Assembly: GCF_004193775.1 (NCBI RefSeq) | Contig: NC_041006.1 | Location: forward strand, 30,619,102-30,683,101 | Direction of reading: 5' to 3' | DNA from: Glycine soja | Taxonomy: Eukaryota; Streptophyta; Magnoliopsida; Fabales; Fabaceae | DNA: 64,000 nucleotides | Part shown: one piece after another, positions 1 to 11,774 of the stretch | Layout of the letters: every line of letters starts with the position of its first letter | Numbering within the stretch: the stretch's first letter is position 1 | The notes under the pieces: generated by a model | The model's database searches: none | Seen by the model: only the letters and a program-made list of their open reading frames with translations | Told to the model about the DNA's origin: nothing | Position numbers and translations under genes: made by a program

Positions 1-19
1 GATATTTATATTGAAAAAC

Positions 20-500
20 TAATAAAGAGCAAGCGCCATATTCATGTAAGTTGGTCTCCACCAACAGATTAATGCATTAAACTCAACACGGATGGATCTT
101 CTCTTGGTAATCCGGGTTTTTCTGGATTTGGAGGACTTCTTCGTGATTCTTGTGGTCATTGGCCCGTTGGATTTTCTGGTTTTTGTGGACATACAACAAA
201 TGTTCATGTAGAATTAGTTGCTATTTATCAAGGTCTGCTTCTACCTTGGAATTTTGGTTATTGAGATTATTTGCAAAAGAGATTTCATGACAACTTTGTT
301 TCTCATCACCGAAAATTAGGATTCCTCTTTGCATCCTTATGATGTTGTAGTTAAGCACATTGGATCCTTCATCTTTTTGTCATGTATATAGAGAAGGGGT
401 TCAATATGTTGATTGATTAGCAAAACAAGGTTCCATGTCTAAAGATGGTTTGAAATTTTAGAATGTTTATCCTCAAGTGCTTCCGCCTAGCTACTGTCTT
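20..500 (+). pseudogene. RNase H-like (RVT_3) fragment, probably LINE-derived
   Basis: Translation on the plus strand shows the RNase H core of plant non-LTR elements and RVT_3-domain proteins. It reads KLNTDGSSLGNPG around 85-125, GFGGLLRDSCGHWPVGF around 127-180, then ELVAIYQGLLLPW near 210-250 and a degenerate REGVQYVDWLAKQ-like tail near 390-430. An in-frame stop precedes the core and further stops and frameshifts follow, so it is dead. No reverse transcriptase domain is visible; the copy is truncated by the window edge or was truncated on insertion. A domesticated RVT_3 gene fragment is the alternative. It lies just outside the left end of the large CACTA element. Confidence 0.7.
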
Positions 501-899
501 GGCAAATGAGTAGGAATTTCCTTTGTTAGAGTGTAGTTGTTGTTCTTATTTTTTTGAATGATAAGAAAAAATGAAGCATAACTTGAAACAGAAACACAAG
601 AAATGGTGCATCTTGTCAAACATGATGTGAGATACCTATAAAAGAAGCCAACTGACAATATCTCTGCATATATATTGAAGATTCTATTAATTGTGGCTAT
701 TAATTAAACCATAGCCTCTCATATTGTATGATGGTTAAATTAAATCTATCAGTAGTTGGATCACACCAACACTACAAATGCTATTGCCTAAAAAAAACAC
801 TAAATTAGGCTATGTATGAATCATATTAGAAGGATAGAAATCATGGATTTGATAATTTGTCTAACTATATGTTTTAATACTTTTGTCTTTACACTACTA

Positions 900-1110
900 G
901 AAATAGGTGTTTTTAAGACAACCATAGTACGACGGTTCTTTTAGAACCGCCTTAGAAAATGAATCGATGGTATTTTTGTAATTATTTATTGAGAAAAGCC
1001 TTGTACGACACACATTCTAAGACAGTTATTAAAAACCATCTTAGAATGTGTGTTGGTCATAAAAATTACGACGGGTTTTATTAAAACACCATCGTTATCT
1101 CACTGGTCCT
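900..1110. repeat. Left subterminal repeats of the large CACTA element
   Basis: Short inverted motifs of the form ACGACGGTTCTTTTAGAACCGCC and TTCTAAGACAGTTATT / AACCATCTTAGAA recur in both orientations and can pair as hairpins. The same motif family fills 22330-22690 at the other end. In CACTA elements such arrays bind the TNPA-type protein; that role is inferred here. Confidence 0.75.
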
Positions 1111-1825
1111 ATCCACACTCTTTCATAAAGGTTGTGGTGTCCCTTGGCATTCAAAAGCGCCGAAAGAAAGAAACCTAACAACGCCATAGCGTTCTCTAAC
1201 CCATCGTCCCTCGACCTCCGCACATAAACTCCCTCTCAATCTCCACCGCATCATGCACAATCTCCCTCACGTGCTCCTCACTAAGCTTCTTCCTGAGAAG
1301 CGAGTACAAGAGACACACAAAGTCGCAGTGAAGCCCCTCATCTCGCCCAGTCCTCACACTTTGTCTCCTCGTTGGAGAAGGTAAGCCCCGGCATTAACCC
1401 GCGCTTCTTGAGCCAAAATATCGTGCAAAAGCTTTTGGAGAAGAATATTCCTTCGACACAAGCGAATGCCACGAGGCGCTCCGCGAAGGATTCTAAGGCA
1501 TCGATCTAGCGGAGGTCCCATTGGGCTTTTTTGGTGATGCATGGGATGGTGTTTATGGCACAAAATAGACAATTTTTTTTTCTGTGGAGTCTTTGATGTA
1601 GGATTCTAAGAGGAGGCTGCACATTTCGGAGTGGATATTTTCGATTGTGATTTGGAAGCCGTAAAAAGCGCGGGCCTCCGGGAGTTGGATTTCTTTGGTG
1701 AAGCGGCCAACAAGGTTTTCTAGGACGATGCCATCGGAGGCGGCAAAGAAGGCGAGGACATGGGTGATGAAGTGGCGCTCGCCATCGCTGAGGGTGGCCC
1801 AGTGGCAGAGGTCCTGCGATAGGTC

Positions 1826-2852
1826 TGTAAATGTATGAATACATGATTTTGATGATGCCAAAGAATAATCAAACAAGGTTGCATTCAAGATTACTTCAAT
1901 AAACATTTAAAGGTTAAGCATTGCTTCAAGATTAATACAAGGTTGCTTCAACAAACAAGCATTGCTTCAAGATTAATTCAAGATCAAACTTTGTCTCAAA
2001 ACAAAGTGTTTTCAAGACATCCAAGGCTCTGGTAATCGATTGCCAGACAGTGTAATCGATTACCAGAAGAAAATTTTGAAAAGCAGCTTTTAGAAAGGTT
2101 TTAAAATTTGAATTTAAAAGCTATAATCGATTACCATTGATGTGTAATCAATTACCAGCAACGAAACTCTTGAAATTCAATTTGAAAAGTCATGACCCTT
2201 CAAAATATAATTGTGTAATCAATTACCAGAAACCTGTAATCGATTACCAATGAAGAATTTTAGAAAAATATTTTTGAAAAGACACATCTCTTCAAACCAT
2301 TTTGAAAAGGCATGAAGGGTCTATATATATGTGCGTCTGACTTCGAAAGGCAAGAGAGAGATATTCTAAGAGAACTTCATTGCCAAATGCTCTCTCAACA
2401 ACTCTTGGGCAAACACTTGCAAATCTATTGAGAGTTCATCCAAGAACTTCAATTTGTATCATCCACTCTAAAGGAGAGAAATCTTTCTTTTCATCTCAAA
2501 AAGTCAGTTGTAATCAAGAGACTGATTGTCTCTTGAATTGTGAGTTTCCTGAACACAAGGGGAAGGGATTCATCGGGTGTTCAGAAGTTGTAAAAAGGAT
2601 TTTTACAAAGTTAGTGAAAATCTCAAGTGGGTTGCTTAAGGACTGGACGTAGGCACGGGAAGTGGCCGAACCAGTATAAATCGAGTTTGCATTTCTCTCT
2701 TCCCTTATCTCATTGTTAAATTGATTGTTTCGTCTTCTTCTTCTGCATTCTAAGCCTATCCTTTAAAGGGGGGGGGGTTAAAGATTGTTAGTGGGAAAAT
2801 TTTGAAACTTAATTCACCTCTCTCTTAAGTTATTGAGGCCACTTGTCCAACA
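1826..2852. mobile_element. Solo LTR (1027 bp), target duplication AGGTC
   Basis: It begins TGTAAATG and ends GTCCAACA, the TG...CA form of an LTR. AGGTC flanks it at 1821-1825 and 2853-2857. It holds several copies of the palindrome GTAATCGATTAC and variants (about 2033-2250). The motif GGACGTAGGCACGGGAAGTG, just before a CCGAACCAGTATAAA stretch, is shared with the LTR at 10127-11774. No internal retroelement sequence is present, so this is a solo LTR left by unequal recombination. Confidence 0.88.
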
Positions 2853-2863
2853 AGGTCCACCTC

Positions 2864-5524
2864 TGTGACACCCTCTACCCCATACATATATGTACTAATA
2901 ATAAAAGAAATAAGAAATCCAACTTAATTAAAAGTTTTTAAAACACATTTAAATACAAGCCTTTCAAGAGGGTAAAAGGCTCACATTCACCTTTCTAACA
3001 TCATAATAAAACTTGTGCAAATAAATAATAAATTCACTTCGGCTCAAAACAAGGTCGTCTAAAACTTCATACAATTAATATAGAACTTATACCCTAATGT
3101 CACATCCTATCAAAGCATTGTGTTCCCGTGTCCTCTAGCATCAGGTTCTTCATAGTCATCCACCTAATCATCTGCTCCCACGAACACAAGGTTCGAGATC
3201 ATCACAGGATCCAAACACAAATAGCACACCGGGAGTGAGTTATCACATTCCTAACTAATGAAGAGTAACAAGACAACACGTAGGTATAAATATCATGAAA
3301 ACAAAATAAAAATTAAACATAGCTCACATCATTTCATCACTTTGTCACCCAACATCACATCATAACACAACACGTCTCATTCATTTTCACAATATTCACG
3401 TACTCAAGGATCAACACACAATATCACCAAGTCAATCAATATCGATCAATACACAAGCGTTATGCAACATATACACTAAGACTCAATCCTATATGCAATG
3501 TGGTACCATGTCAATGAAAAATGTACATGACAAGACAAACCACACACTAGCAAGTCAGGTCACTCTTACTAGGCAAGATCATAGGGAGACCAGTCAGGGT
3601 CACAGTGTTTTGCGAGAATGCTTCAATCATATGGGATCAACATAGGCTTAAAGAAGCACTCAAACCGGGTGACCCCCAAGGCCTAGACTCTGAAGAGTCC
3701 ATCAGGGCCTCTCCCTCTTGATTCAAATCCAACCTAGAAAACATTTTAGCACACAGACTCTATCTATGAACTGTACAAAACACACGACTCCTCAGTTGTT
3801 CTCAAAATAGTTTTAACTCGTTGCCCTTTAAGGGTTTTAGCATTAAGTCGTCGCCCTTAAAGGGCTTAGCATTAACTCGTCATCCTAAAAGGGACTTAGC
3901 ATTAACTCATCGCCCTTAAAGGGACTTAGTATTAACTCGTCGCCCTTAAAGGGTCTTTGCATTTAACTCGTCACCCTTAAAGGGTCTTATGATCGTATGA
4001 TTGTACAATTCATAGTTCACAACTCAATGCATACAACATCTCAATGCACATATATATCTTAATTATATACATACTCAATTTATCACTTACACTCGATCTC
4101 AATCACAATGACATAATCTCAATTTAACATGTTATCACACCTCATGAATCATATACACTTTACCAATGAACTATGCAATACATACAACTACTCAATTGTT
4201 TTTCAAAATCATTTTATCTCGTCAGGTTCCCACAGTGGATCCCATCACAATACTCGTCGCCCTTAAAGGGTCTTACAATTGTGTGATTGCACAGTTCATA
4301 GCTCACAACTCAATACACACATCTCAATACACATTTATTTCACCATTCATCACAGGTTTAATTTATTACATACTCATAATTTGAATCACCATTTCATAAT
4401 CTCACTATAACAATTTATACAAAAGGTTTATCACAACATGGGCACTAAAACCCCTTCAATAATTTCACACAATTATATCAAAATCATGGATCAAAACACA
4501 AAACATTAAGAACACTCAAGTTTATCAATAAATTCTTATTATAACATTAATTGGTACGTAAGGAGAATAATATTTTATTTATAATTGTAAAGAAAAAATT
4601 ATAATTTAATAAACACCCCAAAATAAACCCCAATTTAATCCTCTAAGTATTCCTATACATGTTCTCACTAATCCCCAATTGTGAATAACTCATCCCTTAC
4701 CTCTAAGCGGACTCACGTGTCTTCTGATAGCGATAGCGGCATCTCTAACAATTTCCTGAGATTCCTCAATTTTTTTCTCTGATTGCTCTGATAGGGTTCA
4801 CAAACGTTAGAGAGAAGGAGAAGGGATTGAAACCTCCATTTATACTGTCTTCGTGCGATTCCAGTATCTCCCTCCATGAATATTATCTTGCAGATCCCAA
4901 CGGTGAATGTGTGTGCAATTGAATCTTGAACAACATATCAAAATTTTACAACAATCCAACGGTTAACGAATAAGTGATCATAGTTTTACCAATACAGTTT
5001 TGGGTTTCTACGGGAAAAGAAAAGGCTACGATAAAAAGTGTATTTCTCTTATCTCCAACGGTTAAAATGCTCTGAATTGGGTTGCAAACCTGGTGTTTAA
5101 ATTTCACGACGATCCAACGGCGAATGATTCTAAGATTGTCGTTTTTTTGAGACAAGTTTGGTGGTCTGCGAGAAAAAGAGAGGGTTTTGGGAGGAGAAGG
5201 GGGAAAAACGAAAATGAGGGAAAGATGAGGTATCGTCGGTGTGAAAACTGACCTAACATCATTATTTACACCTAGGATACTCACAACTTATTATTTACTC
5301 TATTTATTTATTTTTATAATTTTATAAAAATAAACTATATTTTATTCTCTATCAAATGAATAAATAAAATACACTCTTTATTTTCTCTAAAATAATTATT
5401 TTAATTAATAAAGTTATTTTTCCTTATATATTTAATTATAAAAAACCTTATCATTTTATGAGACTCTATTTATTTATAAATAATAATCCCTTTTAATTTA
5501 GTCTACGAAAAATGTGATGTTACA
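2864..5524. mobile_element. LTR-type element or long solo LTR (2661 bp), target duplication ACCTC
   Basis: It starts TGTGACACCC and ends GATGTTACA. ACCTC flanks it at 2859-2863 and 5525-5529. The ends form a short TGTRACA inverted repeat. I see no reverse transcriptase, integrase or gag, and no long internal direct repeat, so it is either a long solo LTR or a non-autonomous element. Apparent open frames inside it (4166-4384 plus, 4946-5284 minus) match nothing I know and are not called. The insertion point lies 6 bp from that of the neighbouring solo LTR. Confidence 0.82.
3815..3992. repeat. Tandem repeat of about 29-30 bp around CGCCCTTAAAGGG
   Basis: About six imperfect units of the form ACTCGTCGCCCTTAAAGGG + TCTTAGCATTA follow each other. 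The core CCCTTTAAGGG / CCCTTAAAGGG is close to palindromic. A further lone unit lies at about 4252-4275. This is internal to the LTR-type element, and possibly a promoter or regulatory repeat of it. Confidence 0.75.
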
Positions 5525-7498
5525 ACCTCCTTCACCGTCCAAAAGGAGGTTTCAGCTTTCATGTAAGGTAAAGGAAATAAATCAAATAAAAATGTACCAC
5601 TGTTATGTGTTAAGAATTACTGCACTGTTTGGACGATGAGAAACTGAGAGAAAGTAAGCTAGAGAGAGAATAGTTTTTTTAAAAAGGATTTTCTTAGGGA
5701 GTTGTTGAAGACTCTACAGTGGTGATTAGTAATTATAAGAAAAGGAACCTAAACAATGTTATTAACTATAAGTAAATTAGCTACAATGGTAAGCTATCTC
5801 TAATAGCTCAAATGAGTTGTGCAAGAAAAGATTTGCAGGAGCACCCCTTCTACTTTGTTTTTTGTTTAATTTGCTATGCAAAAACTACACCTGTGATTGT
5901 GCTTGACATTTTCTCCCCAACTTAATCTCTAGGTTGTTGCTGAATTGCAAAAGGCAAAGGATTAGATTGAAAAGTGGAAAGAGGAAACTCATGCCAACAA
6001 AGCTCACATGCTGTAGGTTATTATTATTTTCAAACAAATTATATTTAATTTGTAAATAAACTAACTTCTTGTGTTTAAATTTTACAATGAAGTATAAGAG
6101 CATTGCTGAGGTGAATGCAGATGCATTGAAAGAGATAGAAAAGGCGCATAAGAAGTTTAAAACAGAGGTATTCTAACATATTGAATCTTCAAATATGTTT
6201 TCCAGTCAATTTTTCTATTTTACATGTATTTTTTCTGTCTTGTTAACAAAATAGCCTGGCAATGGAAAGAAAAATCTGGAATCTAAACTTAAGTCACTAA
6301 GAGAGAAGATGTTAGAGATTGAAAATAAATCTTCTTCAAAATATGAAGAAGTTGCTTCTGAAACTGTGGGAAAGGAAGAGGCTCTTACATCTGCTATGGC
6401 TGAAATCACAAATCTTAAAGAAGAAATTTTAACCAAATCATAAGTTGTATCTTGGTGCTGCATTGTTAAATTTACTGCTAGTTGGTTTCACATCTCTTAC
6501 ATTTTTTGTGTGTGTGTAGTTCTCAAATTTCTGCAATGGAAATTTAGATCTCGGGTTTAAAAGAAAACTTGGACAGGGAACATCAGAAATGGCAGGTAGC
6601 TCAAACCAATTATGAAAGACAGGTACATGGACATGGTTCTTAAAATATGCCTATTTGATTAAACTGTTGCATGAATCTAGTTGCATGATGATTTTGCTTG
6701 GTTGTCTGATTTTTGACCAATATGATTTTACCATTTTCATTTGACTGATATTATAATATTTAGATTCAACTAGTTGTACAATATTTAATTTGATGTTTTT
6801 TATTCATTGACTGTGTAAAGAAACCAGAAAAGAGAGAGCAAAGATGAATTCTATTTCAATGTTGAATCTAATTCTTATTCAGAGAGAGTTTAGAACTCAG
6901 ATATATGTACAGAAGCTAGCTTCCACTAAAAGCCAAGCTCTAACTAACTAACTCTAGCTGTCACAGCAGAAATGACAGTCATTAACTGTTTTTTACTGTA
7001 ATGCTAAGTCAGAGAGCTGACTCGGCTTTTACTCTATCACTGTATGAATTATCACTCAGTTTTTTAGGAGTTCCTTTTATTTGTCTTCTATTTTTTTTCC
7101 TTTTGTTTTCTCTATAGTAGTTAATAATGGTTGGAGTGGCCACGATGGCAGTGGAGCGGTGAAATGAAGGTGGTACATAATTATTTATTATATAACACAA
7201 ACATATATATATATTTTGTGAAGATAACATACAAATATATAAAATATAATAATATATATAAACAAAAGATATTTAAATAAAAAATGTAATAGTTTCATAA
7301 AATGAATACAATAATAAGAAATATAATATATATAATTAAAATAGCAGCCATCCCGCAATCCGATTTTTGGGACTGGCTACTCTGCATCATGATCTGGAAC
7401 ATACTACTTAATGTATTCCTATATCACTTTGTCCCTGTTGAGCATATATTTTACCGTGACCTTTTGTATTCCTATATCATCACTACTAAAAAAAAGGT

Positions 7499-7830
7499 TT
7501 TCTACATCGGTTATTGCAAAAACCAATGTTAACGAAAGCGCGGTGGCATTTTTGTAAATAAATGGAGTTACTTAACATCGGTTTTAAAAAACCGATGTTA
7601 ACTACTTCATGTTAACATCGGTTATTTAAATAACCGATGTTAACATTATGTTAAGATGAATATATTAACATCGGTTTTGACAAAACCGATGTTAAGGAGT
7701 TGAACTTAACATCGATTTTTTAAGAAACTGATGTTACCTTGTTGATGTTAACATTGGTTTTCTAAAAACTGATGTTAACTATATTTAGTTAACATCGATT
7801 ATCCTTAAAAAACTGATGTTGTTATGTTTA
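7499..7830. repeat. Left subterminal inverted repeats of the nested CACTA
   Basis: At least ten copies in both orientations of a 12-16 bp motif centred on AACATCGGTT/AACCGATGTT occur, often as palindromic pairs (for example around 7612-7640). The motif set is the same as at 14900-15490, 48600-49310 and 60655-60925, so these elements belong to one CACTA family. Confidence 0.85.
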
Positions 7831-7849
7831 TAAGTTAAAACGTTGAAAT

Positions 7850-8030
7850 TTCACAACCCGCGCGCTCGAAAACCCTGCAGTCTCTCTTCTCTTTCTCCTC
7901 CCACTTGAAATCTGCTGGAAACCGCTCGCTCGAACCCACAAAACCCCTATCGAAACACTCGTCCGCTAGGTACTAGGGTGCTGAAACACTCGTCGGCGCT
8001 CAAAGCTCAAAGCTTTCTCTGCGAGGTACG
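7850..8030 (+). promoter_or_regulatory. Probable leader region of the nested CACTA's gene
   Basis: This stretch is locally GC-rich and pyrimidine-rich (CGCGCTCGAAAACCCTGCAG, CTCTCTTCTCTTTCTCCTCC) directly after the subterminal repeats. It ends in a good splice donor (TGCGAG|GTACGT near 8024). The position fits the transcribed 5' leader and first intron donor of a CACTA gene. No start codon can be assigned. Confidence 0.4.
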
Positions 8031-8221
8031 TAGGTCAACTTTGTGTTCTTTGTGGGTTGTTGTACCTGTGTGCACGATGGTAGAAGTTTTCTAAGTTTGG
8101 AAGGAGTGATGTGGTTATTGCACGATGGTAGAAGTATGCTAAGTTTGAGTGGGTGTTCATGTTTTATAGTTTTTTATGCTAAGTTGCTACTTCTGTGGAT
8201 TTGTCTCTGCTTTTTTTCTGT

Positions 8222-8300
8222 GTGCATCCCATACCTAGCACAAGCCCACATAAACCCAATGCTCAAGGTAGCAAGACTGTTGATTTCAGTTACACTTAGA
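8222..8300 (+). pseudogene. UDP-glycosyltransferase N-terminal fragment
   Basis: The plus strand reads CIPYLAQAHINPMLKVARLL. This matches the conserved N-terminal PxPAQGHINPMLxLAKLL segment of plant family-1 UDP-glycosyltransferases, which contains the catalytic His (the H of GHI/AHI). Gly of QGH is changed to Ala, and similarity ends within about 25 codons. It is a captured scrap inside the nested CACTA; no PSPG box is nearby. Confidence 0.6.
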
Positions 8301-10126
8301 TGTTCCACATTGACAACAACACAAGAGAAAGTGCATTCCATTTGACTTCACCCTCGTTCTGTGTTCTGGTGTTACTGTCTCATATACACTATTAACCATT
8401 GATGATTAATGATTGTTATCTGAAAGATTAAAGTTCATTTTCACATTCAATTAATTGTTTTGTGCGTCCTCTGCAGGAAACATAGAGTGAAAAGATCAGT
8501 TAAGGTGCTTGCTACCAGCAACAAACTTGCGGATATCCCTCCCCATGATCAGTAAAGGTGCCGCAAGAGCCTTCACATAATTTACTCCTAAGCATACAGG
8601 TATAGTTGACTTATTGGCATTTCTCAAGTGAATTCAAGAGCCTTCACATAATTTTTGACGTTTCATGTGCAACTTCAGTAAGGTAGTCAAGAAAGAAGAC
8701 AACTAGGAAGAAAATTATCGTTAAAATTCATGAGGAATATTTTCATGTTGCAAATCTTACTTTAATTAGTTGCTTTTATTCTTGTCAGTAAGATCTCATA
8801 TCAAATATATATGTTTGTAAATGTTTTCTTGAAATTCTGCAACTTGTTCTAAATAGATCTCATATCAACTTGTTGTTGTAAATGTAAAAAAGATATCATG
8901 TGGCATTACTTAATGTGAGAATTTAATTTAAAAAATATGATAAGTTTAAGTTAAATACTACATGTTTATTTTAGCTTAGTTCAATTTTAGAGTATCTCTA
9001 ATACAAGAACTCAATAGGAGTTTTTCTTAACTCTTTTGATGAATCCTTTTGTTACCACAATCAAATTAGCCAGGATCACGAAAACAAAATATTTATCAAA
9101 ATATTTCATCTCTGGCCTCATTCTTAATGATTTTATCAAATAATTGGGCTTTGGTTCAGGCTCAATAATTGGGCTTTGGTTCTTCATCTGATTCTTTCTA
9201 CCTATTAAGGAATATACCACATAATTTGTTTTTTTAATCTTAATATTTAGGTCCTTGGAATTATTAGTATTTTTGAGTGGAGATGTTGATTGAACCTATT
9301 CTCTTTAGGCAAGAAATCTCATTCATGTCGATTCTGGACCCACTTTTTAGCTTCCTCAATTTTGTGGAGGGGATTCCTCGTTCATATTGAGGTCTTGTTG
9401 CTGCAATTATAGGTTGTGATATATCCTTTTCCAACTGTTTTCTACCAATGGTCTGCACCTTCCATTTTTTATCAATTGTCTCATTTGTCTGTGATGTGTG
9501 ACCAATGTGACAATACAGCTTTACCTTACCTGATGATTCTTCAACAGGATTAATTCCTTTTGCATCAAGTTTCATAATCTCTTTGAGAAATTTCGGTCCT
9601 TCCTCTTTGCTCACCCATTTGCATATACCTTTTTCCATTTCTTTTCCCATGTTTGTGGAACTGGAACCTTTTCTATGTTTGATAGTTTTAGAATAGGCTA
9701 TTTCTGGTTTTAGTTTTGTTATGGGTAACTCTTTTGGAGGAACTGACATATAGGTACTTTTTACTGATTCCTAGTAAAGAGTACATTGAGGTTTCATAAG
9801 TGAAATATGAGATAAATCACCAAACTGCTTGGAACTGGTATCATTGAAATGATGCACATGAAGCTTGGGCTCTTTGACAAAGCACTCCTTCAAAATTCCT
9901 TTGAAATGTGTGGTGTCAAGAGTTTCCCTCAAGGCCTTTTGTTTCTCAGCTATAGAGTCATTCTTTCTTACCTTTAACATATCTAGCTCTCTATCCAACT
10001 GTTTCTGCTTAACAGATGGAAATGATTTTGAGGGGGCTTCTTCTAAACCCATCAGCTTGAAAATTAGGCTAGGTGGTCTTTCCATCTTTGGAGCTATTGC
10101 TGAGAAAGAAGGATCAAAAAGGTTGT

Positions 10127-11774
10127 TGTAGAAGCAAAGCTTCATGGTGAATGTAATTCAAAGGTGTTTTGATGATAACAATGATGACAACAAAAGATGA
10201 TGACAAAGGTTATGAACAAAAAGCTCAAAGATCAAAGAACAACTCAAGTGAATCAAAGAACATCTCAAGTGAATAAAGAACAAGTCAAGAGTTCAAGAAT
10301 CAAGAAGAAAGTCTACAATCAAGAATCAAGATTCAAGATCTCAAGAATCAAGATCAAGATTCAAGACTCAAGATTCAAGAATGAAGAAAAGACTCAATCA
10401 AGATAAGTATTCAAAAGTTTTTTCAAAACCTTGAATAGCACATGAGTTTTTGACAAAACCTTTACCAAAGAGTTTTTACTCTCTGGTAATCGATTACCAT
10501 ATTGTTGTAATCGATTACCAGTAGCAAAATGAGTTTGAAAAAGTTTTCAAACTGAATTTACAACGTTCCAAATATTTTCAAAAGGTTGTAATCGATTACA
10601 ATGTTTTGGTAATCGATTACCAGTGTCCTTGAACGTTGAAATTCAAATTTAAATGTGAAGAGTCACATTGTTTCACTCAAAAGCTTTGTGTAATCGATTA
10701 CACTTATTTGGTAATCGATTACCAGTGACTGTTTCTGAAAAATCAAAAGATGTAACTCTTCAAAAAGGTTTTGACTTTTTCAAATGGGTTTTAAGTTTTT
10801 CTAAAAAGTTATAACTCTTCTGAATGGCCTTCTTGACCAGACATGAAGAGTCTATAAAAGCAAGGCTTTGTTTTACATTTTATAAATCATTCTCTTACAA
10901 TCCTTTACAAGCCTTGAATCTCTTTAAACTTCTTCTTCTTCTTTTGTACCAAAAGCTTTCTGAAGTTTTCTAGTTTTCTAAACCTTGAAAACTTGTGCTA
11001 TTCATCTTTTCATTCTCTTCTCCTTTTGCCAAAAAGAATTCACCAAGGACTAACCGCCTGAATTCTTTTTGTGTCTCTCTTCTCTCTTTTCCAAAAGAAC
11101 AAGGGACTAACCGCCTGAATTCTTTTGTGTCTCCCTTCTCCCTTGTCAAAGAATTCAAAACGACACAGTCCGAGAATTCTTTTGATTCTTCCCATTCCCT
11201 AATACAAAAGCGTTCAAAGGTTTAACCGCCTGAGAATTCTTTTGTATCCCCATTCACAAAGTATCAAAGGTGTAACAGCCTGAGATCTTTGTCTTAACAC
11301 ATTGGAAGGTACATCCTTGGTGGTACAAGTAGAGGGTACATCTACTTGGGTTTGACTGAGAACAAGAGAGGGTACATCTCTTGTGGATCAGTTCTAGTGG
11401 AGGGTACATCCACTAAGGTTTCAAAGAGAACAAGGGAGGGTACATCCCTTGTGGATCTTTGCTTGTAAAAGGATTTTTACAAGGTTGAAAGAAATCTCAA
11501 GGACCGCAGGTCGCTTGGGGACTGGAGGTAGGCACGGGGTGTTGCCGAACCAGTATAAAAACTCTTGTGTGTTTGTTTCCTTCTTCTCTACTCTTTTACT
11601 TTCCGCTGTGCATTTAATTTTCGCTTTTACTTTCTGTTAAGTTTCTCTTCTACTCCATATTCTCTTAACAACAAAAGTAAAAGCCTTAAAAGAGTAATTT
11701 TTAATTGGTAAAGTTTTAGGAATAATTAATTCAACCCCTCATTCTTAATTATTTTGAGGTCACTCGATCCAACA
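10127..11774. mobile_element. Solo LTR (1648 bp), target duplication GTTGT
   Basis: It begins TGTAGAAG and ends GATCCAACA. GTTGT is present at 10122-10126 and 11775-11779. It contains six or more GTAATCGATTAC palindromes (10485-10725), a purine-rich CAAGA repeat (10230-10400), and a cluster of GAGGGTACATCC units (11300-11455). It shares the GGAGGTAGGCACGGGGTGTT motif region with the LTR at 1826-2852. No internal domain is present. It splits the TRM-like fragment. Confidence 0.88.
11300..11460. repeat. Tandem GAGGGTACATCC repeats in the LTR
   Basis: Four to five imperfect units of about 35-45 bp, each containing GGTACATC plus CTTGTGGATC or CTTGGTGG, lie near the 3' part of the solo LTR. They are likely within its transcription-control region. 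Confidence 0.6.

Larger units (their letters stand above)
1196..5571 (-). pseudogene. Ribonucleotide reductase small subunit (RNR2/TSO2-like) fragment, interrupted twice
   Basis: This is a captured piece of the R2 subunit of class I ribonucleotide reductase, which holds the di-iron/tyrosyl radical centre in dNTP synthesis. Reading the minus strand, KAETSFWTVKEV lies at about 5571-5530. The frame resumes after a 2.7-kb insertion with EVDL at 2863-2853, then after a solo LTR with [28 protein letters not shown] and [21 protein letters not shown] (1825-1600). The tail reads [45 protein letters not shown] and LRKKLSEEHVRE down to about 1196. Removing both insertions and one copy of each target duplication makes EVDLS continuous. 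A frameshift near 1560 and an in-frame stop near 1507 make it non-coding. The N- and C-terminal parts of the protein are absent. Confidence 0.88.

Noticed and set aside
9865..10131. 88-codon plus-strand ORF
   Set aside because: It is the antisense shadow of the TRM-like fragment on the minus strand.
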